Below are positions 32,731 to 40,890 of a DNA stretch of 47,446 nt, piece by piece. The DNA is from Kyrpidia sp. (GTDB taxonomy: Bacteria > Bacillota > Bacilli > Kyrpidiales > Kyrpidiaceae), in contig JASBVV010000005.1 in the NCBI GenBank assembly GCA_029960885.1, positions 1 to 47,446 on the forward strand, written 5' to 3'. Position 1 is the stretch's first letter. Each line of letters opens with the position of its first letter. The position numbers and the translations under genes are program-made. The notes beneath the pieces were generated by a model. The model ran no database searches. It was not told the DNA's origin and saw nothing but the letters and a program-made list of their open reading frames with translations.

Positions 32731-34626
32731 ATGGATCTCCGCTCGAAGCTGGATGCCTATCGTCGCCGGGAAGAGAGTTTGGCTTGGGAGGGAACGTTTC
32801 TCGAATATCTGGATCTGGTGCGGCAGAACCCCCGCATCGCCCAGCCCGCCCACGCCCGGATCTACCAAATGATTGTGTCGGCCGGGGTGGAGACCGTGGA
32901 TGGGCATAAGAAGTACGCCTTTTTCGCCCGGGAGTTGTTCGGGTTGGATGAGGCGCTGGAGCGGTTGGTGGAAGAGTATTTTCATCCCGCGGCCAAGCGG
33001 CTGGACGTGCGCAAGCGGCTCTTGTTGTTGATGGGCCCGGTGAGCGGCGGGAAATCCACGGTGGTGTCCCTTCTCAAACGCGGTCTGGAAGAGTACACCC
33101 GAACGGATGAAGGGGCGGTGTACGGGATCGCGGGCTGCCCGATGCACGAGGAGCCCCTGCACCTGATTCCCGGTCCGCTGCGGAAGGAGGTGGAAGAGGA
33201 GTTCGGGGTCTTCATCGAGGGAGAGCTGTGTCCTCAATGCCAGCTGCGATTGGAGAATGAATACGGCGGGCGGATCGAAGACGTCCGGGTCCAGCGGGTG
33301 GTTTTCTCCGAGAACCGCCGGGTGGGCATCGGCACCTTCAGCCCGTCGGATCCCAAGAGCCAGGACATCGCCGACCTCACCGGCAGTATTGATTTTTCCA
33401 CCATCGCCGAGTACGGCTCGGAATCCGATCCCCGGGCGTACCGGTTTGACGGCGAGCTGAACAAGGCCAACCGCGGGATCATGGAGTTTCAGGAAATGCT
33501 CAAGTGCGACGAAAAATTCCTCTGGAACCTCCTGAGTCTGACCCAGGAGGGGAATTTCAAAGCAGGCCGGTTTGCCCTGATCTCCGCCGACGAGTTGATC
33601 GTCGCCCACACCAACGAAACCGAATACCGGGCCTTTATCAGCAACAAGAAAAATGAAGCCCTGCATTCTCGGATGATCGTGATGCCCATTCCGTACAACC
33701 TGAAGGTGAGCGAAGAGGAAAAGATTTACCGGAAGCTCATCGCCCAGAGCGATTTGCGCCACATTCATCTGGCGCCCTACGCTCTCCGGACCGCGGCGAT
33801 GTTCACCGTGATGACCCGGCTGCGGGAATCGAAACGGGCGGGCATGGATTTGGTCAAGAAAATGCGTCTGTATGACGGCGAGGCGGTGGAGGGAGTTCAG
33901 GACAAGGATGTCGCCGAACTCCGGGCCGAAGCGCCGGACGAGGGGATGTTCGGGGTGGACCCGCGTTACGTCATGAACCGCATTTCCAGCGCCCTGATTC
34001 GCTCGGACGCCCCTTGTCTGGGCCCTCTGGACATCCTTAAAGCCCTCAAGGACGGTTTTGATCAGCACCCGTCCATCACTGCGGAGGAACGGGAGCGGCT
34101 GACCAACCTCATTGCCCTGGCCCGCCGGGAATACGACGAGATCGCCAAGCGAGAGGTGCAGCGGGCGTTTGTATACTCTTTTGAAGAGTCGGCGCGGACT
34201 CTGCTGGAGAATTACCTGGACAATGTCGAGGCGTATTGCAGTTGGCAGAAGATCCGGGATCCGATCACCGGAGAAGAGATGGATCCCGACGAAAAATTGA
34301 TGCGGTCCATCGAGGAGCAGGTCGGGATCACCGAGAACGCGAAAAAATCGTTCCGGGAGGAGATCCTCATTCGCCTGTCCATGTATGCGCGAAAAGGGAA
34401 ACGGTTCGAGTACACCTCCCATCCAGCGTTGAAAGAGGCCATCGAGAAAAAGCTGTTCGCCGACCTCAAGGATGTCATCAAGATCACCACATCCACCAAA
34501 ACGCCGGACGAACAGCAGCTTAAGCGCATCAACGATGTCTGCCGGCGACTGATCGACTATCACGGGTACTGTTCGGTGTGCGCCAACGAGCTTTTGCAAT
34601 ACACCGGCAGCTTGCTCAACCGCTGA
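32731..34626 (+). CDS. prkA: Serine protein kinase / AAA+ protein PrkA
   Basis: The 631-residue protein equals B. subtilis PrkA in length and is the YeaG-type AAA+ protein linked to sporulation and stress. It has a P-loop GPVSGGKST (102-110), the conserved FIEGELCPQCQLRLEN zinc-like segment, the FDGELNKANRGIMEFQEMLK block of the AAA core and a C-terminal region with kinase homology (YCSVCANELLQY at the end). ATG 32731 has AGGGGAG 8 nt upstream. The first 280 nt upstream (32454-32730) show a GCAAAAT/ATTTTGC hairpin but no promoter I can name with confidence; a sporulation sigma factor is likely. Confidence 0.95.
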   Translation: MDLRSKLDAYRRREESLAWEGTFLEYLDLVRQNPRIAQPAHARIYQMIVSAGVETVDGHKKYAFFARELFGLDEALERLVEEYFHPAAKRLDVRKRLLLLMGPVSGGKSTVVSLLKRGLEEYTRTDEGAVYGIAGCPMHEEPLHLIPGPLRKEVEEEFGVFIEGELCPQCQLRLENEYGGRIEDVRVQRVVFSENRRVGIGTFSPSDPKSQDIADLTGSIDFSTIAEYGSESDPRAYRFDGELNKANRGIMEFQEMLKCDEKFLWNLLSLTQEGNFKAGRFALISADELIVAHTNETEYRAFISNKKNEALHSRMIVMPIPYNLKVSEEEKIYRKLIAQSDLRHIHLAPYALRTAAMFTVMTRLRESKRAGMDLVKKMRLYDGEAVEGVQDKDVAELRAEAPDEGMFGVDPRYVMNRISSALIRSDAPCLGPLDILKALKDGFDQHPSITAEERERLTNLIALARREYDEIAKREVQRAFVYSFEESARTLLENYLDNVEAYCSWQKIRDPITGEEMDPDEKLMRSIEEQVGITENAKKSFREEILIRLSMYARKGKRFEYTSHPALKEAIEKKLFADLKDVIKITTSTKTPDEQQLKRINDVCRRLIDYHGYCSVCANELLQYTGSLLNR

Positions 34627-34656
34627 GGCCCGTCGCCGGAGGAAGGGGGTACGGAC

Positions 34657-35802
34657 ATGGGACGCACGCCGTTTTCGGTGAGCCGGGATGACTGGACTCT
34701 GCACCGGAAGGGTCAGTTGGATCAGGAACGCCACCGGGAGCGTGTCCGCCAGGCCATTCGGGAGCGCCTGGCGGACATGGTGACCGAGGAGAGCATCGTC
34801 CTCTCCCGGGGAGGGAACGTGTTTCGGGTACCGATTCGATCCCTGGAAGAATACCGGTTTCGGTATCAATGGGAAAAGCAGCCCCGGGTCGGCCAAGGGC
34901 AAGGGGGCACTCGGGTCGGCGACGTGATTGGGCGGATGCCTTCGCAGGGCGGCGGTGAGGCCGGACAGGCCGGGGACGCGCCGGGGGTGGATTACTACGA
35001 AACCGAGGTCACCCTGGATGAGCTGGAGAACCTTCTGTTTGCATCGTGGGAGCTTCCCAACCGCCGGCCGAAGGATCGCCGGGACATGGAGGTTGAGCAG
35101 GTGCAGTTTACCGATATTCGCAAGAAGGGAATGATGGCCAACCTCGACAAAAAACGGACCTTGCTGGAGGCTATGCGGCGCAACGCCCGGGAAGGACGGG
35201 GGGCGGTCATCGATCTGAAGCCCGACGATCTCCGGTTCAAAACCTGGGATGAGGTGCAAAAGCCTGAAACGGCGGCGGTGGTCCTGGCCATGATGGATAC
35301 CTCGGGCTCAATGGGAACCTTCGAGAAATATATGGCCCGCTGTTTTTACTTTTGGATGGTGCGTTTTTTGCGCCGAAAATACCGGCGGGTGGAGATCGCC
35401 TTCATCGCCCACCACGTGGAAGCCCGGGAGGTGACCGAAGAGGAGTTTTTCAGCAAAGGGGAAAGCGGGGGGACCCGGTGTTCTTCGGCGTACGAATTGG
35501 CTCTGCAGTTGGTTGAACAACGCTATCCGCCGGCCACCCACAACATTTATCCGTTTCATTTTACCGACGGGGATAATCTCGGGTCGGACAATGCCCGGTG
35601 TGTGGAACTGGTGGAGCGATTGCTGGAGTATTCCAGCGCCATGGGTTACGCCGAAGTGATTTCCCACGGCCGGGAGAGCCGGCTCATGGACGAATTGCGC
35701 CGGATCGATGCTCCGGACCTCCGGCTGTTCGCCATCCGGGATCGGGAGGATGTGTACCGTGCCCTGCGCAGCTTTTTTACCCAGAACCGGCAGGTGTCAT
35801 GA
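34657..35802 (+). CDS. yhbH: Sporulation protein YhbH (DUF444, YeaH family)
   Basis: The 381-residue protein belongs to the DUF444/YeaH family, partners of PrkA. It has the basic start FSVSRDDWTLHRKG, a Gly-rich linker (about 75-110), and a von Willebrand A-like domain from about residue 205 with the metal-binding DTSGSMG motif (MIDAS). The ending FAIRDREDVYRALRSFF is typical. ATG 34657 follows GGAGGAAGGGGG. Loss of YhbH affects sporulation in Bacillus; the exact activity is unknown. It is 30 nt after prkA and 30 nt before spoVR, clearly one operon. Confidence 0.94.
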   Translation: MGRTPFSVSRDDWTLHRKGQLDQERHRERVRQAIRERLADMVTEESIVLSRGGNVFRVPIRSLEEYRFRYQWEKQPRVGQGQGGTRVGDVIGRMPSQGGGEAGQAGDAPGVDYYETEVTLDELENLLFASWELPNRRPKDRRDMEVEQVQFTDIRKKGMMANLDKKRTLLEAMRRNAREGRGAVIDLKPDDLRFKTWDEVQKPETAAVVLAMMDTSGSMGTFEKYMARCFYFWMVRFLRRKYRRVEIAFIAHHVEAREVTEEEFFSKGESGGTRCSSAYELALQLVEQRYPPATHNIYPFHFTDGDNLGSDNARCVELVERLLEYSSAMGYAEVISHGRESRLMDELRRIDAPDLRLFAIRDREDVYRALRSFFTQNRQVS

Positions 35803-35832
35803 ATCTCGTCGGTCGGATGGAGGTGTGGAGGA

Positions 35833-37116
35833 ATGGACCGCGAAGATCAGCGGGCCTTGGAAGAGGCCATTGAGCGGATCACCGACATGGCCGAGTCGTT
35901 CGGGTTGCGCCCGTTTCCCATGCGATATGAAATTTGTCCCGCCGAGGTGGTGTATGCCGTGGGCGCCTACGGCATGCCGACCCGGTTTGCCCACTGGAGT
36001 TTCGGCAAGGCGTTCGAGCGCATGAAAGTGCAGTACGACACCGGCCTGAGCAAGATCTATGAGTTGGTGGTGAACAGCGATCCCTGTTATGCGTTTTTGC
36101 TCGATACGAATACCCTGCTTCAGAACAAGATGATCGTCGCCCATGTTTTGGCTCACTCGGATTTTTTCCGGAACAACGCGCAGTTTTCAACGACGCCCCG
36201 GGACATGGTGGAGCGGATGGCGGTGTATGCCGAGCGGATCCGCCGGTACGAATTGCGGCACGGCGAAGAGACGGTCGAATCATTTCTGGATGATGCCTTG
36301 GTCATCTCCGAACACACAGTGCCGCCTTCCCCGGTGGAGCCGACGAGGCTGTCGAGGGGCTCCGGAAGCGGGACCGGGCGGAAAGAGGAGACCTCCCGTC
36401 CGGAATGGGCGGGGGAAGACGTGGTGGGGTACATCCTGGAGCACAGCCCGGCTTTGGACGATTGGCAGAGGGACATCCTCGCCATGCTTCGGGAGGAGAT
36501 GCGGTATTTCTGGCCGCAACTCCAGACCAAGATCATGAACGAAGGATGGGCGACCTATTGGCATCTGCGAATCATGCGGGAAATGGACCTGTCGCCGGAC
36601 GAGGCGGTGGAGTTTGCCAAGATGCACAGCCAGGTGATTCAACCCGCGGGGCATACGATCAATCCCTATCGGCTCGGCCTGGCGATCTTTGAGGCCCAGG
36701 GCGAGGATCCGGAGCGGGTGTTCGAGATCCGGGAGACGGAGACGGATGTGTCGTTTCTGAGGAATTATTTGACCGAGGATTTGGTGGAACATGAGGATCT
36801 GTTCGTGTGGAAGCCGGTCCACGGGGAGTTGAAGGTCAGCGACAAGGACTGGAAGCGCGTCCGGGACACCCTGGTTTCCGAGCGGGTGCACGGGGGACTC
36901 CCCACCCTCGTGGTGGACGGGGAGTCCGCCGGGGGCGAGCTGGTGCTGCGCCACCGCTACGAAGGGGTCCCTTTGGATCTCAAACACCTGAAAAAAGCCC
37001 TCGGTCACGTTCGCCGGCTGTGGGGGCGCGACGTGCACCTGGACACGGTGGTCGACGAGCGGTCGGTGCGGTTTACGGCCGCCCCGGACGGCGTTCGCTC
37101 CCGGCCGCTGGACTGA
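35833..37116 (+). CDS. spoVR: SpoVR family protein
   Basis: The 427-residue protein matches SpoVR/YcgB: FGLRPFPMRYEICPAEVVYAVGAYGMPTRFAHWSFGKAF, the LAHSDFFRNNAQFS helix with His residues, PQLQTKIMNEGWATYWH and YRLGLAIFE. In Bacillus it is needed for spore cortex formation. Several His/Glu pairs (HVLAHSDFF, MNEGWATYWH) resemble a metal-dependent active site but no activity is established. ATG 35833 has GGAGGTG at 7-8 nt. An acidic/Gly-rich linker lies near residues 165-195. The 3' end is 6 nt from the convergent DUF59 gene. Confidence 0.94.
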   Translation: MDREDQRALEEAIERITDMAESFGLRPFPMRYEICPAEVVYAVGAYGMPTRFAHWSFGKAFERMKVQYDTGLSKIYELVVNSDPCYAFLLDTNTLLQNKMIVAHVLAHSDFFRNNAQFSTTPRDMVERMAVYAERIRRYELRHGEETVESFLDDALVISEHTVPPSPVEPTRLSRGSGSGTGRKEETSRPEWAGEDVVGYILEHSPALDDWQRDILAMLREEMRYFWPQLQTKIMNEGWATYWHLRIMREMDLSPDEAVEFAKMHSQVIQPAGHTINPYRLGLAIFEAQGEDPERVFEIRETETDVSFLRNYLTEDLVEHEDLFVWKPVHGELKVSDKDWKRVRDTLVSERVHGGLPTLVVDGESAGGELVLRHRYEGVPLDLKHLKKALGHVRRLWGRDVHLDTVVDERSVRFTAAPDGVRSRPLD

Positions 37117-37122
37117 CGCGGA

Positions 37123-37425
37123 TCATCGCCGGCCCAGCCGGGCCCGGGCCGCTTCGGAAAGGCGTTCGGGGGTCCAAGGGGGATCCCAGACCACGTCGAC
37201 CGTCACCGACCGCACTTCGGGAACCCGTTGGGCGGCCCGGCGCACTGCCTCACTGAGGCTCGCGTGGGCCGGGCATCCGGGGGTGGTCATGGTCATGCGA
37301 ATGTGCAACCGGCCTTCTTGGAGTTCTTCGATCTCGTAGATGAGCCCGAGATCCACCACGTTCACGCCGATTTCCGGATCATGGACCATTTTCAAGGATT
37401 CACGAACCTTGTCCAGGTCAATCAT
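37123..37425 (-). CDS. DUF59/MIP18-family Fe-S assembly-like protein
   Basis: The 100-residue protein belongs to the DUF59 family (SufT/PaaD/MIP18), small proteins that help mature iron-sulfur or other metal centres. The family core VHDPEIGVNVVDLGLIYEI and TMTTPGCPAHASL, with the conserved Cys, are clear. It overlaps the upstream membrane-protein gene by 8 nt and is the last gene of a four-gene minus-strand group. That context suggests it matures a metalloprotein of the group or an NO-sensitive cluster; this is inference. Confidence 0.9.
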   Translation of the reverse strand: MIDLDKVRESLKMVHDPEIGVNVVDLGLIYEIEELQEGRLHIRMTMTTPGCPAHASLSEAVRRAAQRVPEVRSVTVDVVWDPPWTPERLSEAARARLGRR

Positions 37426-38731
37426 CGACGCGCATCTCCTTTCCGATTTTGCCGAGGTCGACGACCCCGAACAACTGAATGCAAAAAGCGGCCAGAGCCG
37501 AGGCCAACAGGACCGCGCCGCCGATCGTCATCCCTCTCCATGCGCCGGCAATTCCCAGGGAAAAGATCACCAGTCCCGCAGCAAAGGCAGCAAGCACCGG
37601 GCGGGCTTGGTCCGGGGCGATCAGGTCGCCGATGAGCGGCACCGTCTCTTTTCCCGCCCGTTTGCTGTACCTGCGGGTCCAGATGAGGAAAGGCACGATT
37701 TTGTACGCATAACCCATGACGGTGAAAGTGATCCACCCGAGCAGATAAAACGCGACCAGGCCGGCCCATCCGGAAAATCTCCCGCCGCCCAGTTGCACCA
37801 TCACGAGGCCGGCGCCGGTCAACCCGGCCCCGGCGGCTCCGGCGGCGGCCCGGATGGGCGGTTCCAATTCCTTGCGCAGCCGGGTGCGCAGGATCTCTCC
37901 CAGGTGGAACAGGTGCAGGGCGAAGGCGGCGAGTGCCGCCCCGGCTCCCGCACCCATGATCCAGAGGCTGTGGCCCCAGGCTCCGCCGATCACCAGCCAC
38001 ACCGCCGCGTGCGCCAAGCCCAAGGTCCAGTCCCGGCCGTGGTTGAGGAATCCGTGAGAAAGGGTGAACATCGGCAGTAATTTGAAACTGAACCCCATGA
38101 TCAGCAAGGTAAAAAATCCTCCGGCGGCCAGGACGATGTGGGTGATCAGGAGTTCCCGGGTCATATCCCTGAGCCAGGGAACGTATGGAGCCACGATCAA
38201 CAGCCACGCCGCAGCCACCGCCAGGGGCAGGTACCCGTGCGCCGATCGCACAAACCGGTACATGGCATCCCGGGTCCGCGCCCGTTTCAGCGAGGCGGTC
38301 ACGATCCCCGCGTACGCCCCGACGGTCAGGGTGGCCAGGGTTCCGAACAGGACCAGTCCCGGTTTCCACCAAGTTGCCATCGAGGCGATGAGTCCGCCCA
38401 CCGCGACGGCGTAGACCCAGAAGTTGAGCCGCGCCGTCCGTTCCGGCGCGATGGGGATGAGAAACGCGACGCTGGAGAGCTGGTAGACGGCCCCCATGGT
38501 GAAAGACAGGAGCGAGCCCAGCGTCAAGAGGTGGGTCAAAGCCACCCCCGACGGCCCGAGAAGGCTTCCTTCAGCCAGATGAAGAGACTGAGCGAGCAGG
38601 TCCGCGGCAAAGACCGCAAACCCGGCCAGTCCGAGCAGCATGTGGCGCATGGGCAACGAAAAAGACGGCGACAGGCCGGCGGCTGCTCCGGAAGCTGCGG
38701 TTCCGCCGCCCAAGACTGTGGACCGGTCCAT
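37418..38731 (-). CDS. Polytopic membrane protein with intramembrane His, NnrS/haem-copper-like
   Basis: This 437-residue protein has about twelve hydrophobic segments after a short N-terminal tail. His residues sit in or near the helices: LPMRHMLLG, LTHLLTLGSLLSFTMGAVYQL, SAHGYLPLA, ITHIVLAAGGF, FTLSHGFLNHG, LAHAAVWL. The pattern recalls NnrS and the distant subunit I-like proteins found near denitrification and NO-detoxification genes. I cannot assign an activity. ATG 38731 has GGGGGTGGAG upstream; the longer frame to 38782 does not. It is cotranscribed with two DUF2249 genes and the DUF59 gene. Confidence 0.75.
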   Translation of the reverse strand: MDRSTVLGGGTAASGAAAGLSPSFSLPMRHMLLGLAGFAVFAADLLAQSLHLAEGSLLGPSGVALTHLLTLGSLLSFTMGAVYQLSSVAFLIPIAPERTARLNFWVYAVAVGGLIASMATWWKPGLVLFGTLATLTVGAYAGIVTASLKRARTRDAMYRFVRSAHGYLPLAVAAAWLLIVAPYVPWLRDMTRELLITHIVLAAGGFFTLLIMGFSFKLLPMFTLSHGFLNHGRDWTLGLAHAAVWLVIGGAWGHSLWIMGAGAGAALAAFALHLFHLGEILRTRLRKELEPPIRAAAGAAGAGLTGAGLVMVQLGGGRFSGWAGLVAFYLLGWITFTVMGYAYKIVPFLIWTRRYSKRAGKETVPLIGDLIAPDQARPVLAAFAAGLVIFSLGIAGAWRGMTIGGAVLLASALAAFCIQLFGVVDLGKIGKEMRVDD

Positions 38732-38784
38732 TGACTCCACCCCCTGACGCCGGTTCGCGATTCTTTGATGGTGAATCGCCATTC

Positions 38785-39252
38785 TCAGGACGCTCGATAC
38801 ATTTTCACCCGAACCGTGCCGTTTCCTTCGTCGTGGATGTCATACCGATATCCCCGGGCTTCCAGTTCCGGCAGCAGGAACGCGGGCACCCGCTCGTTCC
38901 AGATCTCCAGGCCCATCTCCCCGGTTTGGCACGCAGGGTGGCCCTCCAGGAACGCCAAGGTCCGCATCATCGGCTCGGGCGGCTCCAATCCCCGATTGTC
39001 CAGGTGAAAGAACGGCCGGTCCGTTTCTTCCCGGTAGAATTGAACGATGAAGTGGTCCTCTTCTTCTTGGATGACCGCATGCCGATACCCCTGTTTGCCG
39101 AGTACGCGAATCAGCGGGTCGGGCCGAAAGGTGGCATGAAGTTGAAACACGTCGTCTTCCCTCAGTTTGCTCAGCGTTTGCATGATAGTTTCAAAGGGCT
39201 CCCGTTTGGCCCGGAGCATCTCCCGTACATCCAAATCCACGATCTGTCTCAC
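38785..39252 (-). CDS. Tandem DUF2249 protein
   Basis: The 155-residue protein holds two DUF2249 domains (TusA-like fold): residues about 4-72 (IVDLDVREMLRAKREPFETIM, with GYRHAVIQEEEDHFIVQFYR) and 77-153 (HLDNRGLEPPEPMMRTL, with GYRYDIHDEGNGTVRVKMYR). The family often lies beside hemerythrin, NnrS and nitrogen-oxide genes, but no activity is proven. GTG 39252 has GGAGGAG about 6 nt upstream; the open frame extends to 39732 but covers the next gene in another frame and is not coding there. It is 14 nt after the single-domain DUF2249 gene. Confidence 0.82.
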   Translation of the reverse strand: MRQIVDLDVREMLRAKREPFETIMQTLSKLREDDVFQLHATFRPDPLIRVLGKQGYRHAVIQEEEDHFIVQFYREETDRPFFHLDNRGLEPPEPMMRTLAFLEGHPACQTGEMGLEIWNERVPAFLLPELEARGYRYDIHDEGNGTVRVKMYRAS

Positions 39253-39266
39253 GGCGAATCTCCTCC

Positions 39267-39503
39267 TCACACTTTGCCCAGATCCACCCGCCACAGGCCC
39301 GGACCGTTTTCCACATACCTCCAGTCGAACCGGTCCGGTTGTTCGGCGGCGAACTGATAGTACAGCGGTTTCGGGTCGTGATCGTTGATCAACAGCATCC
39401 TGGCGCCTGCCGGTAATGCCTCCCAGACGGCAAAGATGGTCCGGTGTTTGTCGGCAGGAGCGAACCGGCGAACATCGAGGATGGCCGCATATTCCATGTC
39501 CAT
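39267..39503 (-). CDS. DUF2249 protein
   Basis: This 78-residue protein is a single DUF2249 domain: AAILDVRRFAPADKHRTIFAVWEAL, RMLLINDHDPKPLYYQF (the conserved NDHDP segment) and the ending WRYVENGPGLWRVDLGKV. The LINDHDPKPL segment is the hallmark of this family and binds a ligand or metal through Asp/His. ATG 39503 is preferred over 39509 because GGAGGG (39515-39510) then has 6-nt spacing. It is the first gene of the minus-strand group and follows the FNR-type promoter. Confidence 0.85.
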   Translation of the reverse strand: MDMEYAAILDVRRFAPADKHRTIFAVWEALPAGARMLLINDHDPKPLYYQFAAEQPDRFDWRYVENGPGLWRVDLGKV

Positions 39504-39552
39504 GTTCATCCCTCCGTGGTGATGATCGGGTGACTCGGACTTTCCACCATTT

Positions 39553-39558
39553 ATTATC
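39553..39558 (-). promoter_or_regulatory. -10 box of the DUF2249/DUF59 operon
   Basis: GATAAT on the minus strand predicts a start near 39546. No -35 box exists at the right distance; an activator site takes its place. Confidence 0.55.
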
Positions 39559-39579
39559 GCGAGGGGCGCTCGATGGGGC

Positions 39580-39595
39580 TGTGAGACAGATCACA
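39580..39595. promoter_or_regulatory. FNR/CRP-family binding site
   Basis: TGTGA-GACAGA-TCACA is a perfect TGTGA-N6-TCACA palindrome, the Bacillus Fnr/CRP-family consensus. Its centre is exactly 41.5 bp upstream of the predicted minus-strand start, the class II activator position. For the plus-strand gene the centre would be at about -48.5. Confidence 0.75.
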
Positions 39596-39620
39596 CGGAG
39601 CCGACGGCGGACACGGGTCG

Positions 39621-39629
39621 TGATACAAT
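39621..39629 (+). promoter_or_regulatory. Extended -10 promoter of the MazG-like gene
   Basis: TGA-TACAAT is an extended -10 with predicted start near 39636, 29 nt before the chosen ATG. Confidence 0.55.
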
Positions 39630-39664
39630 AAATCCAAGCCATGTCGAGAAGGGATCGAGGTCGG

Positions 39665-40297
39665 ATGCACCGGGACGAAATGACGTTGGCGCTGCCGAGG
39701 TTGAACGGATTGCGCCCGACGGTGGAGGGCACGTTTAAAAAATTGGTCGAGGAACAGGGGGAGTTGGCCGGGGCGCTGTTGGTATGGCGGCGACAACCCG
39801 ATCGGGAGCGGACCGGCGAGGTGGTTGCCGAACTGTTGGATGTCGCTCAGACCTGCACTTCCCTGATGTTTGCTTTTGAGGACACCCACCGATTTCCTTT
39901 GGATCGCCTTCTCGATCCGTATATCGAAAATTTGGCGAAGGCCGGACACCGGGCGGATATGGGGGACTTGGTGTTTCGCCGAACGGAAGACGGGGGAAGG
40001 TACCTGCGCCTTCCCGCTTTGGAGATTCCCGACCTCTCCCCGGAAAGGATTGTGCTGTCCATTGCCGAACTCACCGGTCGATTCGCCCGGTGGACGGGGA
40101 AATTTCGCGGCGCGAGCGGCGAAGCAGAGGTTCGGCCCATGGACGAAGTCATTCGCGAAGCCGGTTTATGCCTCTTGCAAATCGCCCAGGGGTGCTTCAC
40201 GTTGTTGTACTGGTTCCGGGACCAGGAGGGCGTGGTGGTGCAGGAGGCTCTGGAACGGCATCTGCGTAAACTGAAGCAGAAGGGGTATTGCGCGTGA
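39665..40297 (+). CDS. MazG-like nucleotide pyrophosphohydrolase-related protein (tandem helical domains)
   Basis: The 210-residue all-helical protein has a MazG-like core in residues 15-75 (FKKLVEEQGELAGALL and EVVAELLDVAQTCTSL, giving the EExxE...ExxD metal-binding pattern). Residues about 125-205 look like a degenerate second copy (ERIVLSIAELTGRFARW, EVIREAGLCLLQIAQGC) in which the first Glu pair is reduced. It may hydrolyse non-canonical NTPs, but the second domain suggests a specialised role. ATG 39665 (GAGG at 4-nt, +30) is preferred over ATG 39641, which is only 6 nt from the predicted start. Confidence 0.65.
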   Translation: MHRDEMTLALPRLNGLRPTVEGTFKKLVEEQGELAGALLVWRRQPDRERTGEVVAELLDVAQTCTSLMFAFEDTHRFPLDRLLDPYIENLAKAGHRADMGDLVFRRTEDGGRYLRLPALEIPDLSPERIVLSIAELTGRFARWTGKFRGASGEAEVRPMDEVIREAGLCLLQIAQGCFTLLYWFRDQEGVVVQEALERHLRKLKQKGYCA

Positions 40298-40392
40298 TCG
40301 AAGGGATGGCGGTGCGGGTCCGCACATGTGCATGAAAAAGGAGTTCCGCGGATACCGTTAGAGGGCGAAGGCGACGGAAGGGGGATCGTGGC

Positions 40393-40773
40393 ATGGAGGG
40401 ATTGCTGTACTGTCGTTGTGAGGGGTTGCCCATGTATCCCCGGGCGGGAAGATCGGAGTTTGTCTGCCCTCACTGCCGTGCTTCGGTGTCCTTCCGGAAA
40501 GTGGAAGAGGCGATCCTGCACGCCCTCCGGATGGTGCTGAAAGAGGAGGTTGACTACGGGCGGCTCATCGCCTCCGCCCTCGACATGGCCGCCCGCAGCG
40601 GGGTGGAGGTCGGGCAGCTCTTTTCCGAGGTTGAGGGGGCGCTGTCGCTGTACCCCGACGATCCGGTAAAACGCCGGCGGCTGATGCGCCTCATGGTGGC
40701 CCGGGTGGAGTACACCCCTTTTCAGGGCACCCTGGAAGTGGCTTTTGATTTTGAAAGCCGGACAGAAGCGTGA
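40393..40773 (+). CDS. Zinc-ribbon protein of unknown function
   Basis: The 126-residue protein opens with CRC and FVCPHC, spacing that suggests a zinc ribbon (C-x-C...C-x2-C at residues 7-28). The rest is helical, with AILHALRMVLKEEVDYG and the ending VEYTPFQGTLEVAFDFE. I do not recognise a named family. ATG 40393 follows GGAAGGGGGAT. It lies 95 nt after the MazG-like gene with only a modest gap between, so both may share a transcript, and a terminator follows it. Confidence 0.65.
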   Translation: MEGLLYCRCEGLPMYPRAGRSEFVCPHCRASVSFRKVEEAILHALRMVLKEEVDYGRLIASALDMAARSGVEVGQLFSEVEGALSLYPDDPVKRRRLMRLMVARVEYTPFQGTLEVAFDFESRTEA

Positions 40774-40800
40774 GCCAGCGGCCGCCTGAAGACCTGCGGG

Positions 40801-40820
40801 AAAGCCAGGGCTTTTTTTTT
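40801..40820 (+). terminator. Terminator before nrdR
   Basis: AAAGCC (40801-40806) pairs with GGGCTTT, followed by nine T. A second, longer pairing AGCCAGGG/CCCTGGCT (40803-40810 with 40829-40836) competes with it. Confidence 0.75.
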
Positions 40821-40844
40821 GTGGTTTTCCCTGGCTGCCGAACA

Positions 40845-40873
40845 TTGTCGAAAACCGCGGGAGCCGATAGAAT
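40845..40873 (+). promoter_or_regulatory. Promoter of nrdR-nrdJ
   Basis: TTGTCG (40845-40850) and TAGAAT (40868-40873) are 17 nt apart, with a predicted start near 40880. Confidence 0.7.
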
Positions 40874-40890
40874 GGGACTTGTTCATCACG

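Noticed and set aside
32584-35259. 891-residue minus-strand open frame opposite prkA-yhbH
   Set aside because: It is antisense to two clear genes, has His/Pro/Arg-rich composition typical of a high-GC shadow frame, and shows no family motif or ribosome site.
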